A stretch of 64,000 bases of DNA from a virus: positions 17,211 to 81,210 of the IMG/VR virus record IMGVR_UViG_3300034062_006954; one strand, written 5' to 3'. This document shows, piece after piece, positions 18,410 to 27,464 of this stretch (positions within the stretch are counted from its first letter, which is position 1; each line of letters begins with the position of its first letter). Below the pieces are notes generated by a model. It saw only the letters and a program-made list of their open reading frames with translations. It did not search any database and was not told the DNA's origin. The translations under genes were made by a program, and so were the position numbers.

Positions 18410-18823
18410 TTAATTTATATTTTTAAGTTCATCTCTAATTTCGATAGCCCTTTCAAAGTTTTGTTCTTGAATAGCCAAATCCAATTCTTTTTTCAACTTA
18501 TCGATTTTTGTATCATTTTTTTCCAAATCTTTTATTTGATCCCTCAACTTTGCAGCCTCTTCAAAATTTTGAGTTTCAATACATTCATTTAACTTTCTTT
18601 GTAATTCTTCTTTTGGACCTCTTCCAGCTTCCCACTTTGTTTTCGTTTTTTTATTTGAAAAAAGATAATTTGTAAAAACTATGAAATTCAAATCAGGTCT
18701 AAGTTTATACCCCTTTTTAAAATCATCATTAGTTGGAGCTTCAAAATCAAAAGTACCATTTAATCCATTACTTAAAAAATCTTTAAGAATTTCTTCAAAA
18801 CTTTTATAATTTCTTCTGTTCAT
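18410..18823 (-). CDS. Protein with two UVR motifs
   Basis: 137 residues. Two UVR motifs are clear near residues 75-95 (NECIETQNFEEAAKLRDQI) and 115-135 (DLAIQEQNFERAIEIRDEL). UVR motifs pair with partners in UvrB/UvrC and in ClpC/McsA. The N-terminal 60 residues are unlike UvrB. The divergent neighbour at 18963 is a ClpC-like unfoldase that has its own UVR motif, so an adaptor role resembling McsA is a reasonable guess. Confidence 0.75.
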   Translation of the reverse strand: MNRRNYKSFEEILKDFLSNGLNGTFDFEAPTNDDFKKGYKLRPDLNFIVFTNYLFSNKKTKTKWEAGRGPKEELQRKLNECIETQNFEEAAKLRDQIKDLEKNDTKIDKLKKELDLAIQEQNFERAIEIRDELKNIN

Positions 18824-18962
18824 ATATTATTTTATTTATTTTATTTTTATTATAATGAGAAATATACACAAAAAATACAATAAAATCAACTAGTTCATAA
18901 AACGTTATTTATAGATAGTTGAAATTGAAAAATAAAACATTATTATTAGGATAAAAAAATTT

Positions 18963-20987
18963 ATGATAGATTCTAAAGATGGAGATTACTCAACAAAAGG
19001 AAAAGGTGATACACCAGTACTTAATAATTTCGCAAAAGATTTAATTAAACTTGCAGAAGAAGGTAAATTAGATCCTGTAGTTGGAAGAGATAGAGAGATA
19101 ACCAGAATTGCTCAAATTTTATCAAGACGTAAAAAAAACAACCCAATAATAATTGGTGAACCTGGTTGTGGTAAAACGGCAATTGTTGAAGGTTTGGCGT
19201 TAAAAATATTGAATGGTGAATGCCCAAGAAATCTTATGGACAAAAAAATTATGTCATTAGACATGACTTCAATTGTCGCTGGTACAAAATATCGTGGTCA
19301 ATTTGAAGAGAGAATGAAGGTTATTATTGAGGAACTTCAATCAGCACCAAATATAATATTATTCATTGATGAAATTCACCAAATAGTAGGAGCTGGTAAT
19401 TCTTCAGGTTCACTTGACGCATCAAACATTTTCAAACCAGCATTAGCAAGGGGAGAAATCCAATGTATTGGTGCAACCACGTTGGATGAGTATAGAAAGA
19501 ACTTTGAAAAAGATGGAGCATTAGAAAGAAGATTTCAAAAAGTAATTGTTGACCCATCAAGTAAAGAAGAGACTTTGGAAATTCTTACAAATGTTAAAGA
19601 AAAATATGAAAATTATCACAAAGTAAGTTATAGTGATGATGTACTAAAACTTTGTGTTGATTTAGCTGAACGTTATATTACTGACAGAGAATTTCCTGAC
19701 AAAGCATTTGATATTATTGATGAGGTTGGGGCGAGAAGTCAAGTTGAAATTAAAATGCCTCAAATTATTGAGGACTTAAAAATACAAGCTCAAGAAATTA
19801 AAAAACAAAAAATTGAGGTTGTAAAAAGTCAAAACTATGAATTGGCCGCAGATCTTAGAGATAAAGAAACCAAAATCTTAGATAGATTAGATGATGAAAA
19901 GAAAAAGTTCGAGTTCGATTTATTGAATAAGAAAAAACAAGTTTCAATAGAATTAGTTTATGATGTTGTATCAAATATGACTAAAATACCTGTGTCAAAA
20001 ATAAATTCAGATGAATCGTCAAAACTTACAAGTTTGGATGATAATTTATCCTCAAAAGTTATTGGTCAAAAGGATGCGGTATCAAAAATTGCAAAGGCTA
20101 TCAGAAGAAATAGATTAGGTATCAAAGACCCAAGTAAACCAATCGGTTCATTCATTTTCTTAGGTTCAACAGGTGTTGGTAAAACATATTTGGCCAAACA
20201 ACTTGCTAAAGAAATTTTTGGAAGTGAAGAAAGTCTTATACGTGTAGATATGTCAGAATTCCAAGAAAAACATACAATATCAAGACTAATTGGTTCACCT
20301 CCAGGTTATGTTGGGTATGACGAGGGTGGACAATTAACTGAACAAGTTAAGAATAAACCTTATTCAGTAATATTATTTGATGAAATTGAAAAAGCTAACA
20401 AAGATGTTTTCTCAACACTACTTCAGGTACTTGATGATGGTCATTTAACTGATGGATTGGGTAGAAAAATCAACTTCAAAAATTGTGTGATAATTATGAC
20501 ATCAAATTTAGGTGTAAAAAAACTACAAGACTTTGGTACAGGTGTTGGTTTTAAATCAGCAAATAATTCATACATTGAAGAAGAACATAAAAGAGATATG
20601 TTGAAAAAAGAATTGCAAAAATTCTTTGCTCCTGAATTCTTAAATAGAATTGATGAAATAATTGTATTCAATTCTTTAAAAGAAGAAGAAGTAAAACAAA
20701 TTGTAAAATTGGAAGTTGATAAATTGATTAGTCGATTGAAAGGACTAAATTATAATATATCCTACGAAGAATCTTTGATTGAAATGATTTCCAAAGTTGG
20801 TTTTGATGAAACTTATGGAGCAAGACCAATCAAAAGAGCAATCCAAGATAAAATTGAAGATTTTATTTCCGAAGAAGTGTTAAATGGAAATGTTGTTGAA
20901 AATGGTGATTACACCCTTGTGGTAGAAGATGAAAAAGTAAAATTTAAAACTGATAAGAAGAGTAAAAATAAAAAAGGGACTAAATAG
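18963..20987 (+). CDS. ClpC-like AAA+ protein unfoldase
   Basis: 674 residues, shorter than host ClpC because the N-terminal substrate/adaptor domain is missing; the protein starts almost at the first AAA+ module. Walker A sites lie near residue 65 (GEPGCGKTAIVEG) and 401 (GSTGVGKTYLA), with Walker B FIDEIH and FDEIEKA. A short middle domain carries a UVR motif near 290 (SQNYELAADLRDKE), as in ClpC. A VGF tripeptide near 527 is placed like the ClpP-docking loop of ClpC. It therefore probably works with host ClpP. A terminator follows at 20968-20999. Confidence 0.92.
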   Translation: MIDSKDGDYSTKGKGDTPVLNNFAKDLIKLAEEGKLDPVVGRDREITRIAQILSRRKKNNPIIIGEPGCGKTAIVEGLALKILNGECPRNLMDKKIMSLDMTSIVAGTKYRGQFEERMKVIIEELQSAPNIILFIDEIHQIVGAGNSSGSLDASNIFKPALARGEIQCIGATTLDEYRKNFEKDGALERRFQKVIVDPSSKEETLEILTNVKEKYENYHKVSYSDDVLKLCVDLAERYITDREFPDKAFDIIDEVGARSQVEIKMPQIIEDLKIQAQEIKKQKIEVVKSQNYELAADLRDKETKILDRLDDEKKKFEFDLLNKKKQVSIELVYDVVSNMTKIPVSKINSDESSKLTSLDDNLSSKVIGQKDAVSKIAKAIRRNRLGIKDPSKPIGSFIFLGSTGVGKTYLAKQLAKEIFGSEESLIRVDMSEFQEKHTISRLIGSPPGYVGYDEGGQLTEQVKNKPYSVILFDEIEKANKDVFSTLLQVLDDGHLTDGLGRKINFKNCVIIMTSNLGVKKLQDFGTGVGFKSANNSYIEEEHKRDMLKKELQKFFAPEFLNRIDEIIVFNSLKEEEVKQIVKLEVDKLISRLKGLNYNISYEESLIEMISKVGFDETYGARPIKRAIQDKIEDFISEEVLNGNVVENGDYTLVVEDEKVKFKTDKKSKNKKGTK

Positions 20988-20999
20988 TCCCTTTTTTTT
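20968..20999 (+). terminator. Terminator of clpC-like gene
   Basis: AAAAAAGGGACTA / TAGTCCCTTTTTTT stem spanning the stop codon, with a T run. It is also usable by the convergent gene at 20998-21528. Confidence 0.85.
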
Positions 21000-21528
21000 A
21001 TGGCATAGGTTTTATTTGTTTCTCAGTACTAGGTGGTTGTGGTATTTTTATATCTTTAATACTATTTTGAGTTAATTTATTATCTTGAGTTGTAGGTTCT
21101 TCCAAACCAAATTCAGGTTTTTCAGAGTAAGTTCTAATTCCCTGAAGTCTCTGATTTGCAACATCCTCAAGTTTTTCAATATGTTTCGAGTATTCCTCAA
21201 AATTTTTAAGTGCTTTATCAATTTCAAAAACCAACTGACCTTTCTTTTCTTGAGGCATTGTTGATGATGTAATCTTATTTTTTAAATCAGTCAACTTAGT
21301 CATTATCTTCACATTTGGTTGGTCAAGTTTCCTTAAGTCTTTTGCCATATTTTTGAGTGAATTAAGATACTTAAAAAAGTCATAACCCTCTCCTCTCCAA
21401 AATCCTTTAATACCTTGATATACATTAGATATTGAATCAAAAATACCTTCTTCTAATTCATTTTCTTTAATAATTCTATTAACAACTAAGTTAAGTTGTG
21501 TCTCAGTTAAATAAATCTTTCTTTTCAT
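20998..21528 (-). CDS. Tagged putative internal head protein
   Basis: 176 residues. The tag MKRKIYLTETQLNLVVNRII followed by KE-N matches the IKE-type tags of 24883 and 25462, with a predicted cut after residue 22. The mature part is helical and ends in a Pro-rich tail. No family was recognised. The stop lies in the T tract of the clpC-like terminator. Confidence 0.6.
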   Translation of the reverse strand: MKRKIYLTETQLNLVVNRIIKENELEEGIFDSISNVYQGIKGFWRGEGYDFFKYLNSLKNMAKDLRKLDQPNVKIMTKLTDLKNKITSSTMPQEKKGQLVFEIDKALKNFEEYSKHIEKLEDVANQRLQGIRTYSEKPEFGLEEPTTQDNKLTQNSIKDIKIPQPPSTEKQIKPMP

Positions 21529-21553
21529 TGTAATATTTTAAAAATAAATATCA

Positions 21554-22369
21554 CTACAAAATGAATTTACCCTTACCAACCTCTTTTTGATATTTTTTTA
21601 CACCCAAGTTTTCAATAATTTTTGTCGCAATATCATATGTGTTAAAGACATCTTCAACTACAACATATTCGTGCTCAGTATGATAATTGTAATATCCAAC
21701 AGCAAAGTTTATACAAGAAAAATCAAAAAGACTTTTAAGGGCATAAACATCTGTATATGGGTGAGATTGATATTTGTTTCTGTTGTTAAAACCTTCAGTC
21801 AGAACCTCATCACATTTCTCAAAAAATTCAGAATTTTTGTCGAATAATTGTACTCCCATACAATACTCACTTACCATCCAATTACCTGGTGCATCAAATT
21901 GTAATACATACCCAACATTAGAAAAGAATTCCTTATCAGCTTTTTTTGATCCGTGACAACCCGTTTCTTCAGATACGAAGAAGGCCGCCTTAACATTTGG
22001 TAAATGTTTTAATAGTTGTAAACAAACATATACACCACACTTGTCATCACCACCAATACCAGTAGGTGAACCTTGGTCATTATAGGCCTTGAATGCCATT
22101 TTTAACTCATCCTGAGCGTTGGGTAATATCATTTCACGAATGTTGATTGTATCCAACTCGTGAACAGTATCTGTGTGGGCAACAACACAAGGAAAATATT
22201 CTACATCATCTGTTTGTTTCGTGGCATAAACATTTCCCATTTTATCCACTTTATAAGGGATATTATTTTCAACCATCCATTCGGTTAAAAATTGAATCAT
22301 TAAATCTTCCTTATATGTTTTGGTAGGTACAGATAAAACCTTTTTGAGTAAATTGATATCGTGTTTCAT
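21554..22369 (-). CDS. M20/M42-family zinc aminopeptidase-like protein
   Basis: 271 residues. Metal-ligand and catalytic motifs of the peptidase T / M42 type are in order: VVAHTDTVHE near residue 63, GIGGDDKCGVY near 103, FFVSEETGCHGS near 131, and a C-terminal YNYHTEHEYV near 230. It is shorter than peptidase T (about 400) because the lid/dimerisation domain is reduced. It probably trims peptides in the cytoplasm, possibly downstream of the ClpC-like unfoldase; the substrate is unknown. Confidence 0.8.
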   Translation of the reverse strand: MKHDINLLKKVLSVPTKTYKEDLMIQFLTEWMVENNIPYKVDKMGNVYATKQTDDVEYFPCVVAHTDTVHELDTINIREMILPNAQDELKMAFKAYNDQGSPTGIGGDDKCGVYVCLQLLKHLPNVKAAFFVSEETGCHGSKKADKEFFSNVGYVLQFDAPGNWMVSEYCMGVQLFDKNSEFFEKCDEVLTEGFNNRNKYQSHPYTDVYALKSLFDFSCINFAVGYYNYHTEHEYVVVEDVFNTYDIATKIIENLGVKKYQKEVGKGKFIL

Positions 22370-22378
22370 AACACAATA

Positions 22379-23770
22379 TTACAACATTTTTTTGAATTTT
22401 CTAACAATTGACTCAAAAAGTTCAGGTGTATTTAAAAAATTAACAAAATCTTCAAATGATAAACTTCTTTTTTCTATACCTGATTTAAAATTAGAATTCC
22501 AAGTTGATAGAATTATTTTTATATTAGATTTATCAATTGATTCAATTCTAAACAATTTTTTATTATCATATCCCAATTCATAAGTTCTACCAATTTCATA
22601 ACCTAACTTATTTAAGTTATTTAAAAGCTCACCATATTTTTTAGCACCTTCATATTTTTCAGGTTCGTCTTCAATTTTATCTAAAATGTCTTGTAAATTA
22701 CTTTCAACAACTTGATTGAATTTGTTTGCATCATAATCCCAAGCATCATATCCAACTTCATTATAATTTCCAACATTAAGATTTAAATCATGACCAATTT
22801 CTGTAAAGAGTTCTCTTATTGTTTTTGTTTTATCCTCAGTCATTCCATATAAACTTAACAAGGTATTAATTGTGGTGTAATAACTTGTAAAACTATATTT
22901 TTTCAAAATACCATAATTCATAAAAACATCTGGAAGTTCAGATAAAGCCATTTCTTTTATTCTATTTTCAGCGGCCTCATTTCTTAAATCAAAGTATTCA
23001 CCTTCAATATTATCGGCTTGTCTACTGAAATGTTCAGTCAATAATTTTGATGCGGTACTTAAATATTCTTCACTATTATTCTTTTTTAAATCAATTAAAC
23101 TAGGATTAATAAAAAATATAATATTGTCTAACAATTTTCGATTTACATCATTAATACTTGCTAAAATGTAACCTTCCTTCCAATCTTCATAAGCGGAATC
23201 AGAACTATATATTTCTAAACCATATCCCCCATATCTACTAAAAACGTTTTCTAAGATTGTTCGGTCCCAATCACCTTCACTAAATTCAAAAAATTCAAAA
23301 TATTCTCTTTCAGTAAAAGTTAAATGAATCATACTTTTACCAGGATTTTTTTGATTGAAAACATACTCATCAAAACTTTCATCAACTTTATTCAAATCGT
23401 ATTTGTCAACTTTTTTTCCTGATTTTATTAGTTTCAATAAACCATAAGCGGTATCTCCACCAATTAATTCAATAACTTCCATTTCTATCTGAGGGTAATC
23501 TTTAATAATATCACCAAAGTCGAAAAGTTTCCCCTCATCATCTAAAACTGAAGGATTACCATATTGAGGAACAAAAATCATATAACCTTTCTTTTCACCT
23601 TTACTAACAATTAGATAAATGGTGTTTCTTCTATATGAATAGTAATTTTTTTTAAGATAGTTAGAACCATAATAATCTATTGCCTCAAAATTTTTAGCTC
23701 TGAGAAACAAAACATCATTGTCCTCAAATAATATTTCAGATTCGTTATCTGCAGATTCTTTAGGTGTCAT
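22379..23770 (-). CDS. Large acidic protein of unknown function
   Basis: 463 residues, no family recognised. The first 110 residues look beta-rich and resemble small phage proteins that begin with an FLRAKNFEAIDYYGSNYL-type stretch. The rest is helical and acidic with many aromatic residues. A short gap separates it from the peptidase gene, so co-transcription is likely. Confidence 0.55.
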   Translation of the reverse strand: MTPKESADNESEILFEDNDVLFLRAKNFEAIDYYGSNYLKKNYYSYRRNTIYLIVSKGEKKGYMIFVPQYGNPSVLDDEGKLFDFGDIIKDYPQIEMEVIELIGGDTAYGLLKLIKSGKKVDKYDLNKVDESFDEYVFNQKNPGKSMIHLTFTEREYFEFFEFSEGDWDRTILENVFSRYGGYGLEIYSSDSAYEDWKEGYILASINDVNRKLLDNIIFFINPSLIDLKKNNSEEYLSTASKLLTEHFSRQADNIEGEYFDLRNEAAENRIKEMALSELPDVFMNYGILKKYSFTSYYTTINTLLSLYGMTEDKTKTIRELFTEIGHDLNLNVGNYNEVGYDAWDYDANKFNQVVESNLQDILDKIEDEPEKYEGAKKYGELLNNLNKLGYEIGRTYELGYDNKKLFRIESIDKSNIKIILSTWNSNFKSGIEKRSLSFEDFVNFLNTPELFESIVRKFKKML

Positions 23771-23859
23771 TAAAAAATTTTTATTAATAAATAGTTTAAA
23801 ATGTTGGTTTCATCAATAATTATATCTATAATTACATTATCAAAGTTAATTGAAAATAT

Positions 23860-24238
23860 GGGGGTAATCTGGAATCGACTGACATTGTTGGTTATTCGGG
23901 GCATGTCAGACCTGAACTAAGTCTGTTAAACTGGTTTGAAACGATACACGGCAACGTTATCAACAAACTTTCTGCAGTAGGTTTAATCCGTGCTGAAGAA
24001 GCAGTAGTAGCCTAGTCAATAGGATATTACTTTCGAGTCGGGGTGCATTCACTCAGGAACAGGAGCACTATAGGGTTGTCTAACCGATTCTCATCCCTAA
24101 AAATGAATTGGCCAATTTTGTTGGTTTTGGGAGTATAAAAATCAAATAGCTCGGAACACTGCGAATAATGTTGTCCTAAACATGTAGTCCTTAATAATTA
24201 AGATGGATAGGACGAGAGTTCAAATCTCTCTACCTCCA
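23860..24238 (+). ncRNA. ssrA: tmRNA (SsrA RNA)
   Basis: The ends pair as a 7-bp acceptor stem (GGGGGTA with TACCTCC) plus discriminator A; a full CCA is not encoded. The 3' part holds the conserved CTAAACATGTAG segment and a normal T-arm (GAGAGTTCAAATCTCTC). In between is a short reading frame ending at TAG 24013-24015 that encodes ...AEEAVVA; read from a GGC at 23950 the tag would be GNVINKLSAVGLIRAEEAVVA, but the resume codon is not certain. tmRNA rescues stalled ribosomes and tags the product for proteolysis; the hydrophobic VVA end suits ClpP-type degradation. Confidence 0.9.
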
Positions 24239-24242
24239 CACA

Positions 24243-24791
24243 TTAATCCTTACCTCCACAGGTAAGGATTTTTCTATTTTCATATATTAGATTACATAAT
24301 AAAGTCATTTCATCGTGACTCAAATTACTTTTCGCGTGATTTGCTGCTATTGATATAAATTGAACATTTCCTTTGAAATAACCGATATTAGAATCAATTC
24401 TATCTAATGATGCGGTATATAAATGATTGTTGATTCCTTTATTTTTAGGTAATTCTAATTTAACCCCAGTGTAAATACAAGTGTTTTGGTTATCCCATAA
24501 TCCCTTCAAATAAATTAAATCAATATCACTATCAAAAGTTCTTTTTTTAACCCTCCTAATAAAGTCCCTTAATCCTGTAAATTCATCCCTTTTGACGTGT
24601 TTACTAATATCATAATTACTTCTTACATTTAATAATCTTTCAGTATTAAAATGTCCCGTACAACTTCTTGAACAAAAATTCTTCCTCCCCAACTTTTCAT
24701 TACGATTTAATTCACTTAAAGGTTTTTCAAACTCAATTCCACAATTACTACAAGTACAAGTTCCCATTCTTCTTTTGTCTCTTTTTTTCAT
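24243..24791 (-). CDS. HNH-type endonuclease abutting tmRNA
   Basis: 182 residues. The N-terminus has a zinc-ribbon (CTCSNCG ... CSRSC). The C-terminal half has the pattern of a diverged HNH/EndoVII-type nuclease (CIYTGVKLEL, LYTASLDRIDSNIGYFKGNVQFISIAANHAKSN). Its stop lies four bases beyond the tmRNA 3' end on the opposite strand, and its last codons form a hairpin that can end tmRNA transcription. The layout is that of a homing nuclease sitting next to its presumed target. Confidence 0.8.
   Translation of the reverse strand: MKKRDKRRMGTCTCSNCGIEFEKPLSELNRNEKLGRKNFCSRSCTGHFNTERLLNVRSNYDISKHVKRDEFTGLRDFIRRVKKRTFDSDIDLIYLKGLWDNQNTCIYTGVKLELPKNKGINNHLYTASLDRIDSNIGYFKGNVQFISIAANHAKSNLSHDEMTLLCNLIYENRKILTCGGKD
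24245..24278 (+). terminator. Terminator-like hairpin after tmRNA
   Basis: AATCCTTACC / GGTAAGGATT perfect stem followed by TTTTTCTATTTT, seven bases past the tmRNA. It lies inside the 3' coding end of the HNH gene. Confidence 0.7.
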
Positions 24792-24847
24792 AATGTTTCT
24801 TTTATTATAAATATCGTGGAGGTTGTAAAAAATCGTGGAGGTAATAA

Positions 24848-24876
24848 AAAAAACCCCTCTTTATCGGAGGGGTTAT
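24848..24876. terminator. Terminator-like hairpin after 24883-25395 gene
   Basis: AACCCCTC / GAGGGGTT stem with T-rich sides on both strands. Confidence 0.7.
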
Positions 24877-24882
24877 TTAATA

Positions 24883-25395
24883 TTATCTATACCAACCATA
24901 TTCATAACAAGCAAATTCACCATTTTTTGTTTTGAAACAAGCAAATTTGATACCTCGATTACTTGCGTCAAAACCAATCCATTTGTCATTTGTATTTGCA
25001 ACAATATCTTTAGCTTCAATATCACCATTCGCCCCAAATTTTGCGTAAACTATTGTCCCACTAGTTGTTTTACTTGGTTTAAGTAAAACACTATTATAGT
25101 CAGCCTCAATCAGGCCCTTAGTAGACATTCCTGCAAGTCCGTGTTTTGAATTACGTAATCTATATGTGTTATTGTTCTCATCCATAATTTCAAGAAATTG
25201 TCCCTTTTCATCATAACTTCCCCTATGATTATCATAATAACCAACAACTGGTGGATTATCCACCAAAATTTGTGGTACTTGAGATGAATCTGTAATCTCA
25301 ATTATTTTTTTTTCTTTTTGGTCGTTTTGTTCTTTTATTACCTTTTTAACCAATCTAATCAAGTCAGTTTCATTTAATCTTATAATTTTTTTCAT
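24883..25395 (-). CDS. Tagged putative internal head protein
   Basis: 170 residues. The N-terminus MKKIIRLNETDLIRLVKKVI followed by KE matches the tag family, with a predicted cut after residue 22. The mature part is beta-rich with repeated short strands (NNTYRLRNSKHGLAGMST, GIKFACFKTKNGEFACYEYG). No family was recognised. An ATATTTATTA-type motif lies upstream. Confidence 0.6.
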   Translation of the reverse strand: MKKIIRLNETDLIRLVKKVIKEQNDQKEKKIIEITDSSQVPQILVDNPPVVGYYDNHRGSYDEKGQFLEIMDENNNTYRLRNSKHGLAGMSTKGLIEADYNSVLLKPSKTTSGTIVYAKFGANGDIEAKDIVANTNDKWIGFDASNRGIKFACFKTKNGEFACYEYGWYR

Positions 25396-25432
25396 AATTT
25401 TAATTTTTAATAATAAATATTATGAAAAATTA

Positions 25433-25457
25433 AAACCCCTCTTTTTAGGAGGGGTTA
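25433..25457. terminator. Terminator-like hairpin after 25462-26052 gene
   Basis: AAACCCCTC / GAGGGGTT stem, almost identical to the one at 24848. Confidence 0.7.
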
Positions 25458-25461
25458 TTTA

Positions 25462-26052
25462 TTATCTTCTATAATGTTTTTTATATCGTCTTGATTCCAT
25501 AATTTCGTCTTTATCTAAACCAAATTCAAGATTACTAAAATCAGAATGTTCTTTGTCAAATAATTCTGATTCGTCATTTTCCATACATTTTTTTATGATT
25601 TTATTACCATCTTCATAACTACTAGGTATTAAATTAATTTTTGGATGGTCAATAAAGATTTCTAAACTTTCCAATGAATCACTTAAACCTCTTGACAAAA
25701 ATGATTGTGCATATTCTTCATCACTTAATCTAATTGTAATTTTTTGAGGTTTTCCTATATTTCTTATTTTATCATCATTTAACAAATCAGCTAAATGAAT
25801 ACAATTGAAAAACCAAGTTAATAATGGTGTACCATCAAAAGTTTTTTTCTGGTGAACTCGTTCAATAGCAAATACCATTTTTTTATCACCTAATTCATCA
25901 TGTTTGTATTTCATTACAATCATATTATCATCATTTTCAATATCATCCATTGAATATTCACGTGAACCAAATTCTATTTTTTGATTTTCTTTAATTACTC
26001 TTCTAACTAATTTCATTAAATCATTTTCTGTTAGTCTTATAATTTTTTTCAT
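25462..26052 (-). CDS. Tagged putative internal head protein
   Basis: 196 residues. The tag MKKIIRLTENDLMKLVRRVI followed by KE-N is the closest match to the one at 24883, with a predicted cut after residue 22. The mature part has an acidic patch and a basic C-terminus (ESRRYKKHYRR). No family was recognised. Tag similarity without body similarity suggests a shared targeting signal rather than simple gene duplication. Confidence 0.6.
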   Translation of the reverse strand: MKKIIRLTENDLMKLVRRVIKENQKIEFGSREYSMDDIENDDNMIVMKYKHDELGDKKMVFAIERVHQKKTFDGTPLLTWFFNCIHLADLLNDDKIRNIGKPQKITIRLSDEEYAQSFLSRGLSDSLESLEIFIDHPKINLIPSSYEDGNKIIKKCMENDESELFDKEHSDFSNLEFGLDKDEIMESRRYKKHYRR

Positions 26053-26103
26053 TGTTTTTTTTTTTGATTATTATTATACATAATAAATATTATACAAAAT
26101 AAA

Positions 26104-26134
26104 AAAACCCTTCTTTTTCGGAAGGGTTTTTTAA
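26104..26134 (-). terminator. Terminator between 25462 and 26145 genes
   Basis: AAAAACCCTTC / GAAGGGTTTTTT stem with flanking A/T runs usable on both strands. Confidence 0.7.
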
Positions 26135-26144
26135 TTTATAAAAT

Positions 26145-26510
26145 TTATTTTAAAGTTGTTGTTTGGACTGTATAAGTGTTGTTTAATGACTTATCAATTC
26201 TTTTGTCTGTGTACCTAATGGATTCATCAAATTTTTCCATCATCATTCTAACAATTTCATCTGTGTTTCTTCTTGAATTACTTTCAATAGTGTCAAACCT
26301 TCTGAATACATTTTCAAGCTCACGCCTATATTCATTTCTAATGTCATCAAAACTTCGATAAACACCATCAAATTTATCCCTATCTAGTTCTTCAATGTGA
26401 CGAATTTTTCGTTCAACTTTACCAACCCTAAACATACCCCAAATGATAATTCCAACAAATATCAGACCCAACATAGAGAGCATACCTAGAGCAAAATACA
26501 AAATACCCAT
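26145..26510 (-). CDS. Membrane-anchored coiled-coil protein
   Basis: 121 residues. Residues 5-28 form one transmembrane helix (FALGMLSMLGLIFVGIIIWG). The rest is a charged coiled coil (DKFDGVYRSFDDIRNEYRRELENVFRRF). It is probably an inner-membrane protein with the coil outside or inside. Its neighbours are spanin-like proteins, so a lysis or envelope role is possible. Confidence 0.55.
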   Translation of the reverse strand: MGILYFALGMLSMLGLIFVGIIIWGMFRVGKVERKIRHIEELDRDKFDGVYRSFDDIRNEYRRELENVFRRFDTIESNSRRNTDEIVRMMMEKFDESIRYTDKRIDKSLNNTYTVQTTTLK

Positions 26511-26562
26511 AATTAAATTATTTTAAAATTTTATGTCCTAAGACATTTAAAATTTAAAACAA

Positions 26563-27057
26563 TTACTTTAAAAGTAAAAGGATAATTGATGTAAACCCAA
26601 CAGAAACACCACCAATGGTTAATCCAACTAACCATTTGTTTCTATTCTTTGCTTTCTTAAACTCAGTATTTAATTCACCAATAATCTTTTGTTGGGCATC
26701 ATCAATATTTTCATATCCTTTGATGATTCTATCTTTCTTTTCACCCTCTTTTCGAAACATTTCACTTACTTGTTCAGATTTATCTAAAGCTACCTTGTAT
26801 TGGTCTTTAAGCTCTAAACTTGAATTAAGAACATCTTTACATTCTTTTAATTTATCAACGACAATAACCAATGAGTCGTGTTCGATAGCAATTTGTTCAG
26901 CAAACTTTCTATTCATAGTGAATAATGTATCACCATTAATCACCATAAGGTCTATTTTAGGGGTAATGGAGTCTTTATTATTTTTTATTAAATCTTGCCC
27001 GTAAACCATCAAGTAATTGGTCATTAGTACTACTAGTGATAGCATCAATCTTAACAT
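26563..27057 (-). CDS. Secreted coiled-coil protein with C-terminal membrane helix
   Basis: 164 residues. The N-terminus looks like a signal peptide (LMLSLVVLMTNYLMVYGQ, no lipobox). Residues 40-140 form a long coiled coil, and residues 142-162 form a transmembrane helix (WLVGLTIGGVSVGFTSIILLLL). Signal, coil and tail anchor recall a unimolecular spanin. The 5' 80 bases overlap the upstream gene 26978-27334 in another frame, an arrangement typical of lysis genes. Spanin function is inference. Confidence 0.55.
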   Translation of the reverse strand: MLRLMLSLVVLMTNYLMVYGQDLIKNNKDSITPKIDLMVINGDTLFTMNRKFAEQIAIEHDSLVIVVDKLKECKDVLNSSLELKDQYKVALDKSEQVSEMFRKEGEKKDRIIKGYENIDDAQQKIIGELNTEFKKAKNRNKWLVGLTIGGVSVGFTSIILLLLK

Positions 27058-27334
27058 TGTTTTGAATTTTAAGTTGGTTTATTTTTGTTGATAAGTTTGA
27101 CTCACTAAGTCTTATTCCAATAGTAAGTTGTTCCAATTGGGATTCCATTTTTTCCCTTTCAGTTTTCATTGTTACCAATTCTTTATGTAAAGAATCGATT
27201 GCTTTTCTTTCAGCATCTATAATTTGTTGATGGAGAGTTCTAGTTTCTTTTGCGTTATAACTTATCAAATAACCCAAAAACATCCCAATTAACAAAATAG
27301 ACACCACAATAATTGATGTGTGTTTCCAGTTCAT
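26978..27334 (-). CDS. Membrane-anchored coiled-coil protein (spanin-like)
   Basis: 118 residues. A short cytoplasmic start, one transmembrane helix (IIVVSILLIGMFLGYLISY, residues 8-27), then a coiled coil to the C-terminus. This is the topology of an inner-membrane spanin (Rz). It overlaps the next gene by 80 bases. Confidence 0.55.
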   Translation of the reverse strand: MNWKHTSIIVVSILLIGMFLGYLISYNAKETRTLHQQIIDAERKAIDSLHKELVTMKTEREKMESQLEQLTIGIRLSESNLSTKINQLKIQNNVKIDAITSSTNDQLLDGLRARFNKK

Positions 27335-27464
27335 ATTATGTTTTTTCTATAATTATAATTTTTTTAAAAAAAAATTAAACACATTTGACTTATCCATTTA
27401 TATTGCGTATTTATTGATTGTTAAATAACTAAATCAAATTAAAAAATTAAAAATCTTAAAAAAA

